Assembly (NCBI GenBank): GCA_910577115.1
Contig: CAJTMC010000012.1
Span: 32,754 to 96,753, forward strand
Length of the DNA stretch: 64,000 bases
Origin: an uncultured Lachnospiraceae bacterium
GTDB taxonomy: Bacteria; Bacillota; Clostridia; Lachnospirales; Lachnospiraceae
Direction of reading: 5' to 3'
How positions within the stretch are numbered: position 1 is the stretch's first letter; the number at the start of each line of letters is the position of its first letter. Positions 51,162 through 60,060 of the stretch are shown here, one piece after another. A program made the position numbers and the translations under genes. Under the pieces are notes generated by a model. It worked only from the letters and a program-made list of their open reading frames with translations, did no database searches and was not told the origin of the DNA.

Positions 51162-53723
51162 CTACATAATATATTTTTTCAGCAAAGAAATCACTTCGTC
51201 CAAATTTATCGGCTTTGCGGTATGTGCATTCATGCCGCATTCAAGACACTGCTGAATATCCTCGGAAAACGCATCTGCCGTCATTGCGATAATCGGTATC
51301 GTCTTTGCATCAGAACGCTCCAACGCGCGGATTGCCTGTGTCGTTTCATATCCGTTCATAATCGGCATGCGGATATCCATGAGAATGACATCATACTGTC
51401 CCGGTTCGGACGCTTGGAATTTCTCCAAACAGATTTTTCCGTTTTCTGCCCACTCCAATTCCATACCGACATCGGTCAAAAGCTCCTTTAAAATCTCCCA
51501 GTTTAAATCGTTATCTTCCGCAACCAAAACATGGCGCCCTGACAGCTCAATGTCTTTGTCAATTTTATTCATCGCATCATCTACGCCCATATACTTCTTC
51601 AGCTCATGATACAATGTTGATTTAAACAGCGGCTTTGAAATGAACCCGCTAATGCCGGCTTCTCTCGCTTCCACCTCAAACTCGCTCCAGTCGTACGCAG
51701 AAATCAAAATCAGCGGCATATCCTCACTGATAATCCGGCGCAGCCTCCTTGCAACCGTAATACCGTCCATATCCGGAAGCTTCCAATCAAGCAAAACAAT
51801 CTGATATTCGTCATGCATCTTATGATGCCTCGTCACCATCTCAATTGCCTTCTCCCCGCTCAGCGTCCAGTCCGCCTGTATGCCGATTGATTCCAGCGAA
51901 TCCACTGCTGTACGGCACAGGGTCTCGTCATCATCTACCACCAGCATTTTCCAAGGAGGAAGATACATATTGATTTCCTGCTCCGTCGCCTTCTCCAAAT
52001 CCAAAATCAAATGGAATTCCGTTCCCTTTTCCGGTGCGCTTTCTACTGTAAGCGTTCCGCCCATTGCATCCACTATATATTTTGTGATTGTCATACCAAG
52101 TCCCGTACCCTGCGTCTTCTGCACCCGCTTGCTGTCCGCTCTTGAATAGGAATCAAAAATATGCTCCAAAAATTCCGCCGTCATACCGATACCGTTGTCC
52201 TTGACAAAAACATGCGTCCGCACAAAACCACTGCCCTTTTCGCTGGGTGTTTCCTCCTGATACATTGACAACTGGATTGTACCGCCTTCCTGTGTATATT
52301 TAACCGCATTGGAGAGCAGGTTCAGCAGCACCTGATTCAGACGCACACTGTCACAGTAGACATCTTCCGCAATAATTTTGTCAATATGTACATTAAAATT
52401 CTGCCCCTTCGCCTTGATTTGTGTCTGTGCGATACTGACAACCCCTTCGACAACTTCCTGCAAGGAAATCAGCTCCGCCGTCAGTGTCATTTTTCCGCTC
52501 TCAATCTTGGACATATCGAGCACATCATTAATCAGACCAAGCAAATGCTTTCCTGACAGCGCAATTTTGCGCAGACAATTCTGCACCTGCTTCTTATCGT
52601 CAATATGCGCCGTTGCAATCGCCGTCATACCGACAATCGCATTCATCGGCGTACGAATATCATGACTCATATTTGAGAGAAACTCGCTTTTTGCCTTTGT
52701 TGCCTGCAAAGCTTCCACACGCGCCTCATTCAATTCCTTGATCTGCTGCTTTGTCATCTTATAATAGCAACAGAAAATAAACAGTATCACAAAACCGATC
52801 AGCATGCCGACCAGCATGGTTGCCATTGTTCTGCTTTGGTTCATCTCCTCTATCACTTCATTCATCGCGCCAAATGGCAGCACTGTCACCAAATTCCACT
52901 CCGAATAAGGCAGCTTAATGCAATAGATCTGCCGCCTATTGCCATCTAACTCTAAAATCGTAGCATATTCCTCACCCTTTATCATGGCGTCGGTCAGCTC
53001 CTGAATATAAGTATCAATTACTTCGCTACTGCTTTCCCCAAATCGCCCATACAGACTCTCAAAGTAACTTGTGTACGCATCTCCCGCAGGATTTACGACA
53101 TAGCTGCCGTCATTGCGGATAATATAGGAGTGCAGCAGTTCGCTCTCTTCCTCCGTTGCCAGCATGGAGCTGATATAATCCACTGAAACTGCCGTTATCA
53201 TTGCCATGCTGCGCTCTCCGTTTCGCAACGGATAATCCGCACTGATACCAAACAAAACCACTTCCCTGCCGGAATTATCCTTTCCAATTGCAACTTTTTG
53301 TTCCTTCTTTTTTAAGGACGCAAAAAACGAGGCAGGATCCGCAAGCTCAATCTGCTCTCCGTAGAGCATTTCCATGCGACCCTCCGCATCACACAGTGCC
53401 AAATAATCAAACCCTCTTACCTCTACCCTGTAAATCAGCTCATTGTACAACGCCTCCACATTTTCCGCATTGGACTCAACGACTTTCTCTGCCGTCTCAA
53501 CCTGCTCTAATTTCAATTCAATCAATGTGCTAAAATGCGAATAAATCTGTTTACTGATTCCAGCCATATACATGTCGCCCACTTGATCAATGCTCTTTTG
53601 ACTCACATTGCTCATATAATATCCCAAACAGAAAAACGCCGTTGCACTTAATATCAGAAGCACCAAAAAGCTTCCAACTAAAAACTGTGTCGTGCGGCTT
53701 TCTTTATTATCTTGAACATTCAT
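51162..53723 (-). CDS. Hybrid histidine kinase with two receivers
   Basis: The 853-residue membrane kinase has TM1 (about 14-36), a large extracellular sensor that resembles a double Cache domain (about 40-300), TM2 (about 303-326), HisKA with NMSHDIRTPMNAIVGM, HATPase (NLLSNAVKYT, GTGLGM) and two receivers (LLDWKLPDMDG and LMDIRMPIMNG). No HPt domain is present, so the phosphate must leave through another protein. The ATG at 53723 has AAGGAG 11 bases upstream. It is a single gene and is convergent with the GGDEF gene. Confidence 0.93.
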   Translation of the reverse strand: MNVQDNKESRTTQFLVGSFLVLLILSATAFFCLGYYMSNVSQKSIDQVGDMYMAGISKQIYSHFSTLIELKLEQVETAEKVVESNAENVEALYNELIYRVEVRGFDYLALCDAEGRMEMLYGEQIELADPASFFASLKKKEQKVAIGKDNSGREVVLFGISADYPLRNGERSMAMITAVSVDYISSMLATEEESELLHSYIIRNDGSYVVNPAGDAYTSYFESLYGRFGESSSEVIDTYIQELTDAMIKGEEYATILELDGNRRQIYCIKLPYSEWNLVTVLPFGAMNEVIEEMNQSRTMATMLVGMLIGFVILFIFCCYYKMTKQQIKELNEARVEALQATKAKSEFLSNMSHDIRTPMNAIVGMTAIATAHIDDKKQVQNCLRKIALSGKHLLGLINDVLDMSKIESGKMTLTAELISLQEVVEGVVSIAQTQIKAKGQNFNVHIDKIIAEDVYCDSVRLNQVLLNLLSNAVKYTQEGGTIQLSMYQEETPSEKGSGFVRTHVFVKDNGIGMTAEFLEHIFDSYSRADSKRVQKTQGTGLGMTITKYIVDAMGGTLTVESAPEKGTEFHLILDLEKATEQEINMYLPPWKMLVVDDDETLCRTAVDSLESIGIQADWTLSGEKAIEMVTRHHKMHDEYQIVLLDWKLPDMDGITVARRLRRIISEDMPLILISAYDWSEFEVEAREAGISGFISKPLFKSTLYHELKKYMGVDDAMNKIDKDIELSGRHVLVAEDNDLNWEILKELLTDVGMELEWAENGKICLEKFQASEPGQYDVILMDIRMPIMNGYETTQAIRALERSDAKTIPIIAMTADAFSEDIQQCLECGMNAHTAKPINLDEVISLLKKYIM

Positions 53724-53881
53724 GTGTATCTCTTCTCCTTGAATCAAAACTACCAATATTGATATGGTATTTCTAATGAAAATTAATAGTGAAAACTATG
53801 CTATTTTATTATATCAGATTTTTCCATAAAAGCAAGTATTTTAAAGTATTGAAAAAATACTGAAAAACCGGTAAAAACAAC

Positions 53882-56314
53882 TTATAATTCTCCCTTATCA
53901 TACAACTCATTCGCATACCGTACGGATCCCATCGCATCTTTTGAGTAAAAATCCGCCCCTATCATATCCGCATACTCCTGCGTCAGCACCGCACCGCCTA
54001 CCATAACTTTACAGCCCGCATTCTCTTCCCGAAGAAGCTTTATCGTTTCTTCCATATAAACCACCGTAGTTGTCATCAATGCACTTAGCCCCACAAGCTT
54101 CACCTGATTTTCCTGTACGGTTTTCAAAATCAGCTCCGGCGCAACATCTTTCCCCAAATCAATCATGTCAAACCCGTAATTTTCCAATAACGTCTTCACA
54201 ATATTCTTCCCGATATCATGGATATCTCCCTTAACCGTAGCAATCACGATTTTACCCTTGGTTTCACTGCCCTTTCCCTGCTTTGACAGCGTTTCCTTAA
54301 TTGCCTCAAAAGACGCCTTCGCCGCGTCTGCACTCATCAGAAGCTGCGGCAGAAACATTTTCTTTTCCTCAAAGCCCTTTCCGACCACATCAAGCGCAGG
54401 AATCAGCATATCATTGATAATCGCAAGCGAGTCGGTCTTTTCCTCTAAAAGCTTGATTGCTGCCTGATATGCGCTCTCCGAAAGCCCTTTTACTATCGCG
54501 TCATGCAGTCCGATCTCTCCTGCAGACGCGTTCTTTTGCGTGGCGCTTTGCGGCTGCTCTCTGGCATTTAGCCGCGCACATTTTTCAATATAATTCATAC
54601 ACTGCTCGTCCTCGCCAATCAACGCATTAAAGCTATAATATGCCGCCATCATCGCCTCGCTTGACGGATTGACAATCCCTGCGCTCAACCCGTTGTTCAT
54701 CGCCATTGTGAAAAAAGCGGTGTTAATTTTTACCCTGTCCGGAAGTCCGAACGAAATATTTGACACGCCAAGCACCGTATGCAGCCCCATTTCATATCGG
54801 ATTTTATAGAGCGTTTCAAGCGTTATGCGCGCGTTATCCTGTCCTGTGCTGATTGTAAGCACAAGCGCGTCCATCACAAGATTTTTCTTTGGAATGCCAT
54901 ACGCCGCGGCTGTTTTTACAATTTTCTCCGCCACGCGCAGTCTGCCCTCCACTGTTTCCGGAATGCCTTCCTCATCAAGACAGAGGCAGACAACCACCGC
55001 GCCGTATTTTTTTGCAATCGGAAAAACACTCTCCATCGACTCCTTTTTGCCGTTTACGGAATTCAACATCGGCTTTCCGTTATAATATCGGAGTCCCTTT
55101 TCCATCGCTGCCGTATCGGATGTATCAATCTGTAAGGGAAGATCAAGAATTGCCTGTATTCCCATTACAGCCTCCTGCATGAAAACCGGCTCGTCAATCT
55201 CCGGAAGTCCTACGTTCACATCAAGAATATGCGCCCCGTTTTCCTCCTGCGCCAATCCTTCCTTATAAAGATATTCCATATTGTTATCACGCAGCGCCTG
55301 TTTAAGCTTCGGCTTTCCCGTCGGATTAATACGCTCACCGATAATCAGCGGTTTTCTCGTAAATCGAACCGCATGATTATAAGATGATACAACTGTAAGA
55401 TTTTTATCTGTAACAGGTGTTATTTTTATGCCGCCGCAAACCTCCACAACCTTCTGAATATGCTTTGGCGTCGTTCCGCAGCAGCCGCCGGCTGCACTTG
55501 CTCCCATCTCCACAAGTATTTTGATGTCTTGGGCAAATTCATCCGGTTCTACTGTAAACATCGTTTGCCCGTTTACCACAACCGGAAGACCCGCGTTTGG
55601 ATTAATTACAATCGGAAGGGAACAGCATTCTGTAAGCTGCGGCAGCAGTTTTTTCATCTGAGCGGAACCCAATCCGCAGTTAAAACCAATCGCATCAACA
55701 CCAAGCCCTTCAAGCATGGCAGTCACACTCTCCACATCTCCGCCTGTCAAAAGTTTTCCGCTCTCATCAAAAATCATGGTAACAACAACCGGAAGCTGTG
55801 AATTTTCTTTCGCCGCAAGCACTGCCGCCTTAATCTCATACGAATCGCTGACTGTTTCGATTAAAATCAAATCTGCGCCTGCCTGATCTCCTGCCACGAC
55901 AACCTCCCGAAAAGCGTCGTATGCTTCGTCAAAGGATATCTCCCCAAGCGGTTTTAGGAGCTTCCCAAGCGAACCGATATCCAGCGCACAGTACACCTCG
56001 CGTTCCGCACCGTTTTCTTCCGCGCGCACCTGCGCTATCGCTTCCTTTACAATCCTTACTCCGGCACTAACAAGCTCGTCCACGCTGTTTGCAAGAGCTT
56101 TACACTTAAAGCTGTTTACTCCAAAGGTATTTGCAGACACTACATTACTGCCTGCTAAAATATATTCCCTGTTAATCTGCCTAATGATTTCGGGATGCAG
56201 AATATTCCAAGTCTCCGGCACCTCTCCTGTCTGCAATCCGCGCTCCTGTAAAAGCGTACCCATTCCCCCATCAAAAAACAAAATTTCTTTTCCGATCTTA
56301 TCCCTAAAACCCAT
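53882..56314 (-). CDS. metH: Cobalamin-dependent methionine synthase without activation domain
   Basis: The 810-residue enzyme methylates homocysteine. Order: homocysteine-binding barrel (zinc Cys in GFNCGLGS and GGCCGTTP), pterin-binding barrel (IIGERINPTGKPK), helical cap, and B12 domain with DIHDIGKNIV (DxHxxG). The fourth, S-adenosylmethionine-binding reactivation domain of long MetH is missing; the next gene upstream encodes it separately. I chose ATG at 56314 with AAGGA about ten bases upstream. No SAM or cobalamin riboswitch was seen before the pair. Confidence 0.95.
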   Translation of the reverse strand: MGFRDKIGKEILFFDGGMGTLLQERGLQTGEVPETWNILHPEIIRQINREYILAGSNVVSANTFGVNSFKCKALANSVDELVSAGVRIVKEAIAQVRAEENGAEREVYCALDIGSLGKLLKPLGEISFDEAYDAFREVVVAGDQAGADLILIETVSDSYEIKAAVLAAKENSQLPVVVTMIFDESGKLLTGGDVESVTAMLEGLGVDAIGFNCGLGSAQMKKLLPQLTECCSLPIVINPNAGLPVVVNGQTMFTVEPDEFAQDIKILVEMGASAAGGCCGTTPKHIQKVVEVCGGIKITPVTDKNLTVVSSYNHAVRFTRKPLIIGERINPTGKPKLKQALRDNNMEYLYKEGLAQEENGAHILDVNVGLPEIDEPVFMQEAVMGIQAILDLPLQIDTSDTAAMEKGLRYYNGKPMLNSVNGKKESMESVFPIAKKYGAVVVCLCLDEEGIPETVEGRLRVAEKIVKTAAAYGIPKKNLVMDALVLTISTGQDNARITLETLYKIRYEMGLHTVLGVSNISFGLPDRVKINTAFFTMAMNNGLSAGIVNPSSEAMMAAYYSFNALIGEDEQCMNYIEKCARLNAREQPQSATQKNASAGEIGLHDAIVKGLSESAYQAAIKLLEEKTDSLAIINDMLIPALDVVGKGFEEKKMFLPQLLMSADAAKASFEAIKETLSKQGKGSETKGKIVIATVKGDIHDIGKNIVKTLLENYGFDMIDLGKDVAPELILKTVQENQVKLVGLSALMTTTVVYMEETIKLLREENAGCKVMVGGAVLTQEYADMIGADFYSKDAMGSVRYANELYDKGEL

Positions 56315-56354
56315 TGTATCCTGTTCCTTCCTAATCTCAATTAGTCTATTCTCT

Positions 56355-57029
56355 TCAAATCCGAAATGCACAGTCCGTTTTCCCACAATTTTTGCACTTT
56401 TCAATATGACAGTTCTGCGGATTATTCGTCAGCCCGATGAATGCCGTAACACTTTTTGTCGGATACATCAAAAGCTCTTGTGTCAACGTAAGACCGATTC
56501 GTTTTGTACAATCCAACATACAAAAGATGTCCTTTTGTGCCTCAAGCGGCAAATCCCCATATCCGGGACTGAAACGCGGTCGGATAAAAAGCGGCTGTCC
56601 GCTCTCTTCCTGCGCCGCAAGCCTTATCGCCTCCTGTATCAAATTGCAGTATGCCTCAATACACGCCGCCGCGCATGCCTGCGCAATCGACGCCTTTGCC
56701 ATATTGACCACCTCATACCGCTGCAGCAGCTTGTCCGCCTCTATCCCCAAAGTCGCAGCTAAAAGTGCCACCACAGCACACTGTGCAAGGTTTCCGGAAA
56801 GATTTCTGCTTGCAAACTTCCTATTCCCCACAAATACATTTTCACCATCTGTACTGCAGTCATACAACCGATAAATATTCTTTGGCTTGATTACCGCAAG
56901 AAGCCCTGAGAGCACCTCATCCACAAGCTTGCAAACAGAAGCATCCGGTTCCTGCGTTCCATATCCAAGATATCTGTAAATCTCTTTTTGATTGACTGCA
57001 TTTCCAATATCACTGTTACCTATATCCAT
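56355..57029 (-). CDS. Separate MetH activation-domain protein
   Basis: The 224-residue protein corresponds to the C-terminal reactivation domain of methionine synthase, which methylates oxidised cob(II)alamin with S-adenosylmethionine. RPRFSPGYGDLPL matches the RxxxGY region. The end has a small Cys cluster (CHIEKCKNCGKTDCAFRI) that the E. coli domain lacks, maybe a metal or iron-sulfur site. metH follows 40 bases on. Split MetH of this kind is known in Clostridia. Confidence 0.92.
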   Translation of the reverse strand: MDIGNSDIGNAVNQKEIYRYLGYGTQEPDASVCKLVDEVLSGLLAVIKPKNIYRLYDCSTDGENVFVGNRKFASRNLSGNLAQCAVVALLAATLGIEADKLLQRYEVVNMAKASIAQACAAACIEAYCNLIQEAIRLAAQEESGQPLFIRPRFSPGYGDLPLEAQKDIFCMLDCTKRIGLTLTQELLMYPTKSVTAFIGLTNNPQNCHIEKCKNCGKTDCAFRI

Positions 57030-57083
57030 TTTCCTACCCTCAATAACTATTCAAAGTCTAACATTATGTCCCCCTTAAGTCAA

Positions 57084-57116
57084 GGCAAAAAGCGAGCAAT
57101 ACGCCCGCCTTTTGCC
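57084..57116 (-). terminator. Hairpin after the His/Cys-rich gene
   Basis: On the minus strand, GGCAAAAGGCGGGC pairs fully (with G-U pairs) with GCTCGCTTTTTGCC over a five-base loop. The T run lies inside the stem, so strength is uncertain. Confidence 0.5.
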
Positions 57117-57134
57117 CGAAAGAAAAGACTTTTA

Positions 57135-57374
57135 TCAATCGTTTTTTTCTTCACAGCCACATGTGCCTACATTGGGAAAACCGGAAAATCCGCGCGGCTG
57201 CATCATATCATCGTCACATCCGCAGGGCGTAGGAAGCGGCGTCGGTCTGTGGTCGTCGTGGCAATGGTGGTCATCGTGGTGATGATGATCCCCGTCATTC
57301 CTGTTGCAGCAAGGCATGCCACAGTTGTTTCCTCCGCAAAGCAATAGCAAAATTAATAAACAACAACAATTCAT
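57135..57374 (-). CDS. His/Cys/Asp-rich small protein
   Basis: The 79-residue protein begins MNCCCLLILLLLCGG, then NNCGMPCCNRND, a run DHHHHDDHHCHDDH, and two further CxC pairs (PCGCDDD, GTCGCEEK). With about twelve Cys and eight His it looks made to bind metal ions; the hydrophobic start could be a short membrane or lipid-linked segment. I know no named family. GAGGAG lies eight bases before the ATG but is part of a perfect 14-bp hairpin. The DUF5662 gene ends just upstream on the same strand. Confidence 0.78.
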   Translation of the reverse strand: MNCCCLLILLLLCGGNNCGMPCCNRNDGDHHHHDDHHCHDDHRPTPLPTPCGCDDDMMQPRGFSGFPNVGTCGCEEKND

Positions 57375-57382
57375 AAAAACAA

Positions 57383-57428
57383 CTCCTCATACATTAAGAA
57401 CTTATTCTAATATCTAATGTATGAGGAG
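57383..57428 (-). promoter_or_regulatory. 14-bp hairpin holding the ribosome binding site
   Basis: On the minus strand, CTCCTCATACATTA (57428-57415) pairs perfectly with TAATGTATGAGGAG (57396-57383) over an 18-base loop. The GAGGAG of the right arm is the ribosome binding site of the His/Cys-rich gene. TTGTTTTT follows, so it can also act as a terminator for the DUF5662 gene. Confidence 0.7.
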
Positions 57429-57440
57429 TATTTCTTTTTG

Positions 57441-57998
57441 TTACAATTTATGACGCTCTTCTATCCGGATTTGCGGAATTACTTTTTTCCGTATATAACG
57501 CATCGTGTACGCTTCGCCTTTCTGTGCAAGCATCTTCAGCAGCTTTTCGAGCAGCTTTCTTGTATCGTCATGTATATACTTTCCGGGATTTCCGCTCTGA
57601 TAATATTTTAACGGCATATCATCTGTATAATTGCCTTTGTTATAGTTTTTTGATGCCGCCATACGGTCAATAAACATTTCCACCACGTACCTAAGCGGCA
57701 TTTTCGCGGGAATAATGCCCACGCCAAGTCTTGCGCTGTAATCCATCCAGTATTCATAATGATGTTTATTTCTTCCCTTATGATGAAGCCACGCCGACGA
57801 ATAGCCTTTCTCCATACGCTCTGCATTGTTAGGGCTTTGTGTTCCCTGAAAATACCTTGCACCCACAAGGAACTCACTTGGCATATATTTTGACAAATCA
57901 TGCAAAATTCCCTGCCGGTAAAGCCCTACCGAAAAACAGCCTTTCATCACCATGCATTTATGTTCTGTAATTGTCTTGAAATGTTCCCAAATTTTCAA
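57441..57998 (-). CDS. DUF5662-family protein
   Basis: The 185-residue protein has a HD-like helical pattern (GILHDLSKYMPSEF, then WLHHKGRNKHHYEYW and MPLRYVVEMFIDRMAASK). This is, from memory, the DUF5662 family, common in Clostridia and phages, with HD-hydrolase-like His/Asp pairs but no proven activity. The ATG overlaps the TGA of the debranching-like gene by four bases, so they are coupled. Confidence 0.85.
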   Translation of the reverse strand: MKIWEHFKTITEHKCMVMKGCFSVGLYRQGILHDLSKYMPSEFLVGARYFQGTQSPNNAERMEKGYSSAWLHHKGRNKHHYEYWMDYSARLGVGIIPAKMPLRYVVEMFIDRMAASKNYNKGNYTDDMPLKYYQSGNPGKYIHDDTRKLLEKLLKMLAQKGEAYTMRYIRKKVIPQIRIEERHKL

Positions 57999-59974
57999 TT
58001 CTGTTTATCCTTCTTCAATCCTGTCTGATTTTCCTGCCTTCTCTTCCCTTCTGCCTTTTTCGCAGGCGCTTTTTTCGGGCTCTTTTTTACAGGCACAGGA
58101 AGCCTTTGTCCGACAAGCACCGTAACGCTTCTTGGACAAATGTCAATGTAGCTTGTGTTTTTCTCATAATCTGTCACTAGCTTATTTTCCGTCGTCTCAA
58201 ATGCCTTTATCCACTCATAGTTTGCAATGGACGGCAGCGCAAACCGATGTGAATTCCAATGCATGTTGCTGGCAATATAGATATAATCCGCACTCTCGCC
58301 GTCAAGTCCATGTCCGCAGTACATAATCCCCATATGCCTGTTGTGATTGTCAAGCTGTGCCTTCCATGCTTCCTCACCATGATAGGAAAGATCCGGATAA
58401 CCATGTCCAAAATGGTCAAGCATCGACATCGGTGCATCAAGATGTGTCATCGGATGAGCGCGTCGAAATGCAATCATATTTTTGACATACTCATAAATAT
58501 CCGCATTTTTGGCAAGACCGCGCCAGTCAACCCAGCCTGTCTCGTTATCCTGACAATAACAATTGTTATTTCCAAACTGGCTGTTGCCAAACTCATCTCC
58601 TGCCATCAGTAACGGCGTACCCTGTGCCATAAACAAAAAGCTCAGTGCATTTTTCATTTGTTTATGGCGCAGCTGATAAATTGCTTTTTTGCGCGAAGGT
58701 CCTTCCACGCCACAGTTCCAACTGTAATTTTGTTCCGTTCCGTCTGTATTATTTTCACCGTTTGCCTCATTGTGCTTTGTTTCATAAGAGACAAGATCCG
58801 CAAGCGTAAATCCATAGTAATTTGCCATATAATGAATGATTCCGCACTTCTCATGATAGCTGCGCATGTGATACTGAAAGCTTTTGAGCATCGCATAATC
58901 GCCCTTCAAATACCTGCGCATATCATACATAAATTCGTCCCTGTAATAAGCTAAATTCTTGCTGGGAACGTATTCCGCATCGTGATAAATTTCCTGCAGT
59001 CTGAAATCCTCGCACATAATTTTTGTATTGGAAAACAAAGGCTCCGTCGCAATCAGCGTCACCGGAACGTTTTCACCCTTTAGATGAAATCCGTCAATAT
59101 GATATTCCAGCATCCAGTGCTTTAAAATTTCCAGCATATACCCTTGTTTAATGTGTGCAGGAAAATAAAACTGCATAATAACTTCGATCCCGTTTTTATG
59201 AAACTCCCGCACCATACGTTTAAACTCTGTAACAGCGTCACTTCCTGCCGCAAAAGATGCCTTTGGCGCAAAGTAAAACGCTTCCTTATATCCCCAGCAG
59301 TTCAGCCGTTTTGCCCTGACAGGTTCTTCTTCATTCTCTATCTTTACATCAATATGTTCTACCTGATACTCAATTGTGTGCATCTTGGCAATGCTCTGGG
59401 CATTCTCCCACTCACACTCTTCAAACTCATATGCCGGCATCAGCTCTATTGCATTAATTCCAAGTTCTTTCAGATAAGAAATTTTCTCAATCATGCCCTC
59501 AAAAGTTCCCTTACTTTTTACCTTTGACGAGCTGTGTCTTGTAAATCCTCTCACATTCAGGCAGTACATAATGCTTTCGCTATATGGTATGCAGGGGGGC
59601 GTTGTACCCTGCCAGTCAAATGTGTCCTGATAAAAGCTGCCGCGCAGAAACGGACGCTTTAGCTCTCCGCTTCTCCATTTTTCATTTCCGACAATACGCC
59701 TTGCATATGTATCTACAAGTACCTTTTCACCGACAAAAAAATTATATTCATAGCGCACACTGTCTAAGCCCTCTATTAAAGCGCAAAAAATATTTCCGAC
59801 TTTGTATTTTTTGTCAAATAAAATACGTTCTTTCTGTTCCACTCCTTTGCGGTAAAGGATAATACCGCACTCTTCATTTGTATTGTTTACCATTGAGAAA
59901 TTAATACTGCCGTCCGCTTTGAGGGTGGCGCCCAATGGATAAGGATGTCCGTTCTTTATTCTTAGTTTCTTCAT
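57995..59974 (-). CDS. Glycogen-debranching-like GH13 protein with lost catalytic residues
   Basis: The 659-residue protein follows the GlgX/isoamylase plan: an N-terminal beta domain (about 10-115), a GH13 barrel (about 130-520), a C-terminal beta domain and a Lys-rich tail (630-659). KHNEANGENNTDG and PLLMAGDEFGNSQFGNNN are typical. Yet the GH13 motifs are changed: region I reads MQFYFPAH instead of D..xNH, region II DGFHLKG instead of DGFRFDL (nucleophile Asp is K299, Arg is H297), and region IV ANYYGFT instead of xHDGFT (Y386-Y387). The general acid may remain as E322. It should not hydrolyse glycans and may bind them. DUF5662 overlaps its end. Confidence 0.88.
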   Translation of the reverse strand: MKKLRIKNGHPYPLGATLKADGSINFSMVNNTNEECGIILYRKGVEQKERILFDKKYKVGNIFCALIEGLDSVRYEYNFFVGEKVLVDTYARRIVGNEKWRSGELKRPFLRGSFYQDTFDWQGTTPPCIPYSESIMYCLNVRGFTRHSSSKVKSKGTFEGMIEKISYLKELGINAIELMPAYEFEECEWENAQSIAKMHTIEYQVEHIDVKIENEEEPVRAKRLNCWGYKEAFYFAPKASFAAGSDAVTEFKRMVREFHKNGIEVIMQFYFPAHIKQGYMLEILKHWMLEYHIDGFHLKGENVPVTLIATEPLFSNTKIMCEDFRLQEIYHDAEYVPSKNLAYYRDEFMYDMRRYLKGDYAMLKSFQYHMRSYHEKCGIIHYMANYYGFTLADLVSYETKHNEANGENNTDGTEQNYSWNCGVEGPSRKKAIYQLRHKQMKNALSFLFMAQGTPLLMAGDEFGNSQFGNNNCYCQDNETGWVDWRGLAKNADIYEYVKNMIAFRRAHPMTHLDAPMSMLDHFGHGYPDLSYHGEEAWKAQLDNHNRHMGIMYCGHGLDGESADYIYIASNMHWNSHRFALPSIANYEWIKAFETTENKLVTDYEKNTSYIDICPRSVTVLVGQRLPVPVKKSPKKAPAKKAEGKRRQENQTGLKKDKQN

Positions 59975-60030
59975 AAAACCTCTTTATTCTTTCCGTTTCA
60001 GCCAAGTGCATTACACTAATTTACGATTGC

Positions 60031-60060
60031 ATGCTATACAATAGCATACTATACAATAGC
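60031..60060. repeat. Two 15-bp tandem repeats at the end of the sirtuin-like gene
   Basis: ATGCTATACAATAGC and ATACTATACAATAGC follow each other; each holds a small dyad (GCTAT-ACA-ATAGC). The first-read copy on the minus strand codes for the last residues and stop of the gene above. Confidence 0.75.

Noticed and set aside
57030..57134. A SAM or cobalamin riboswitch before the methionine synthase pair
   Set aside because: The gap of about 100 bases holds only the hairpin at 57084-57116 and no aptamer-like conserved core.
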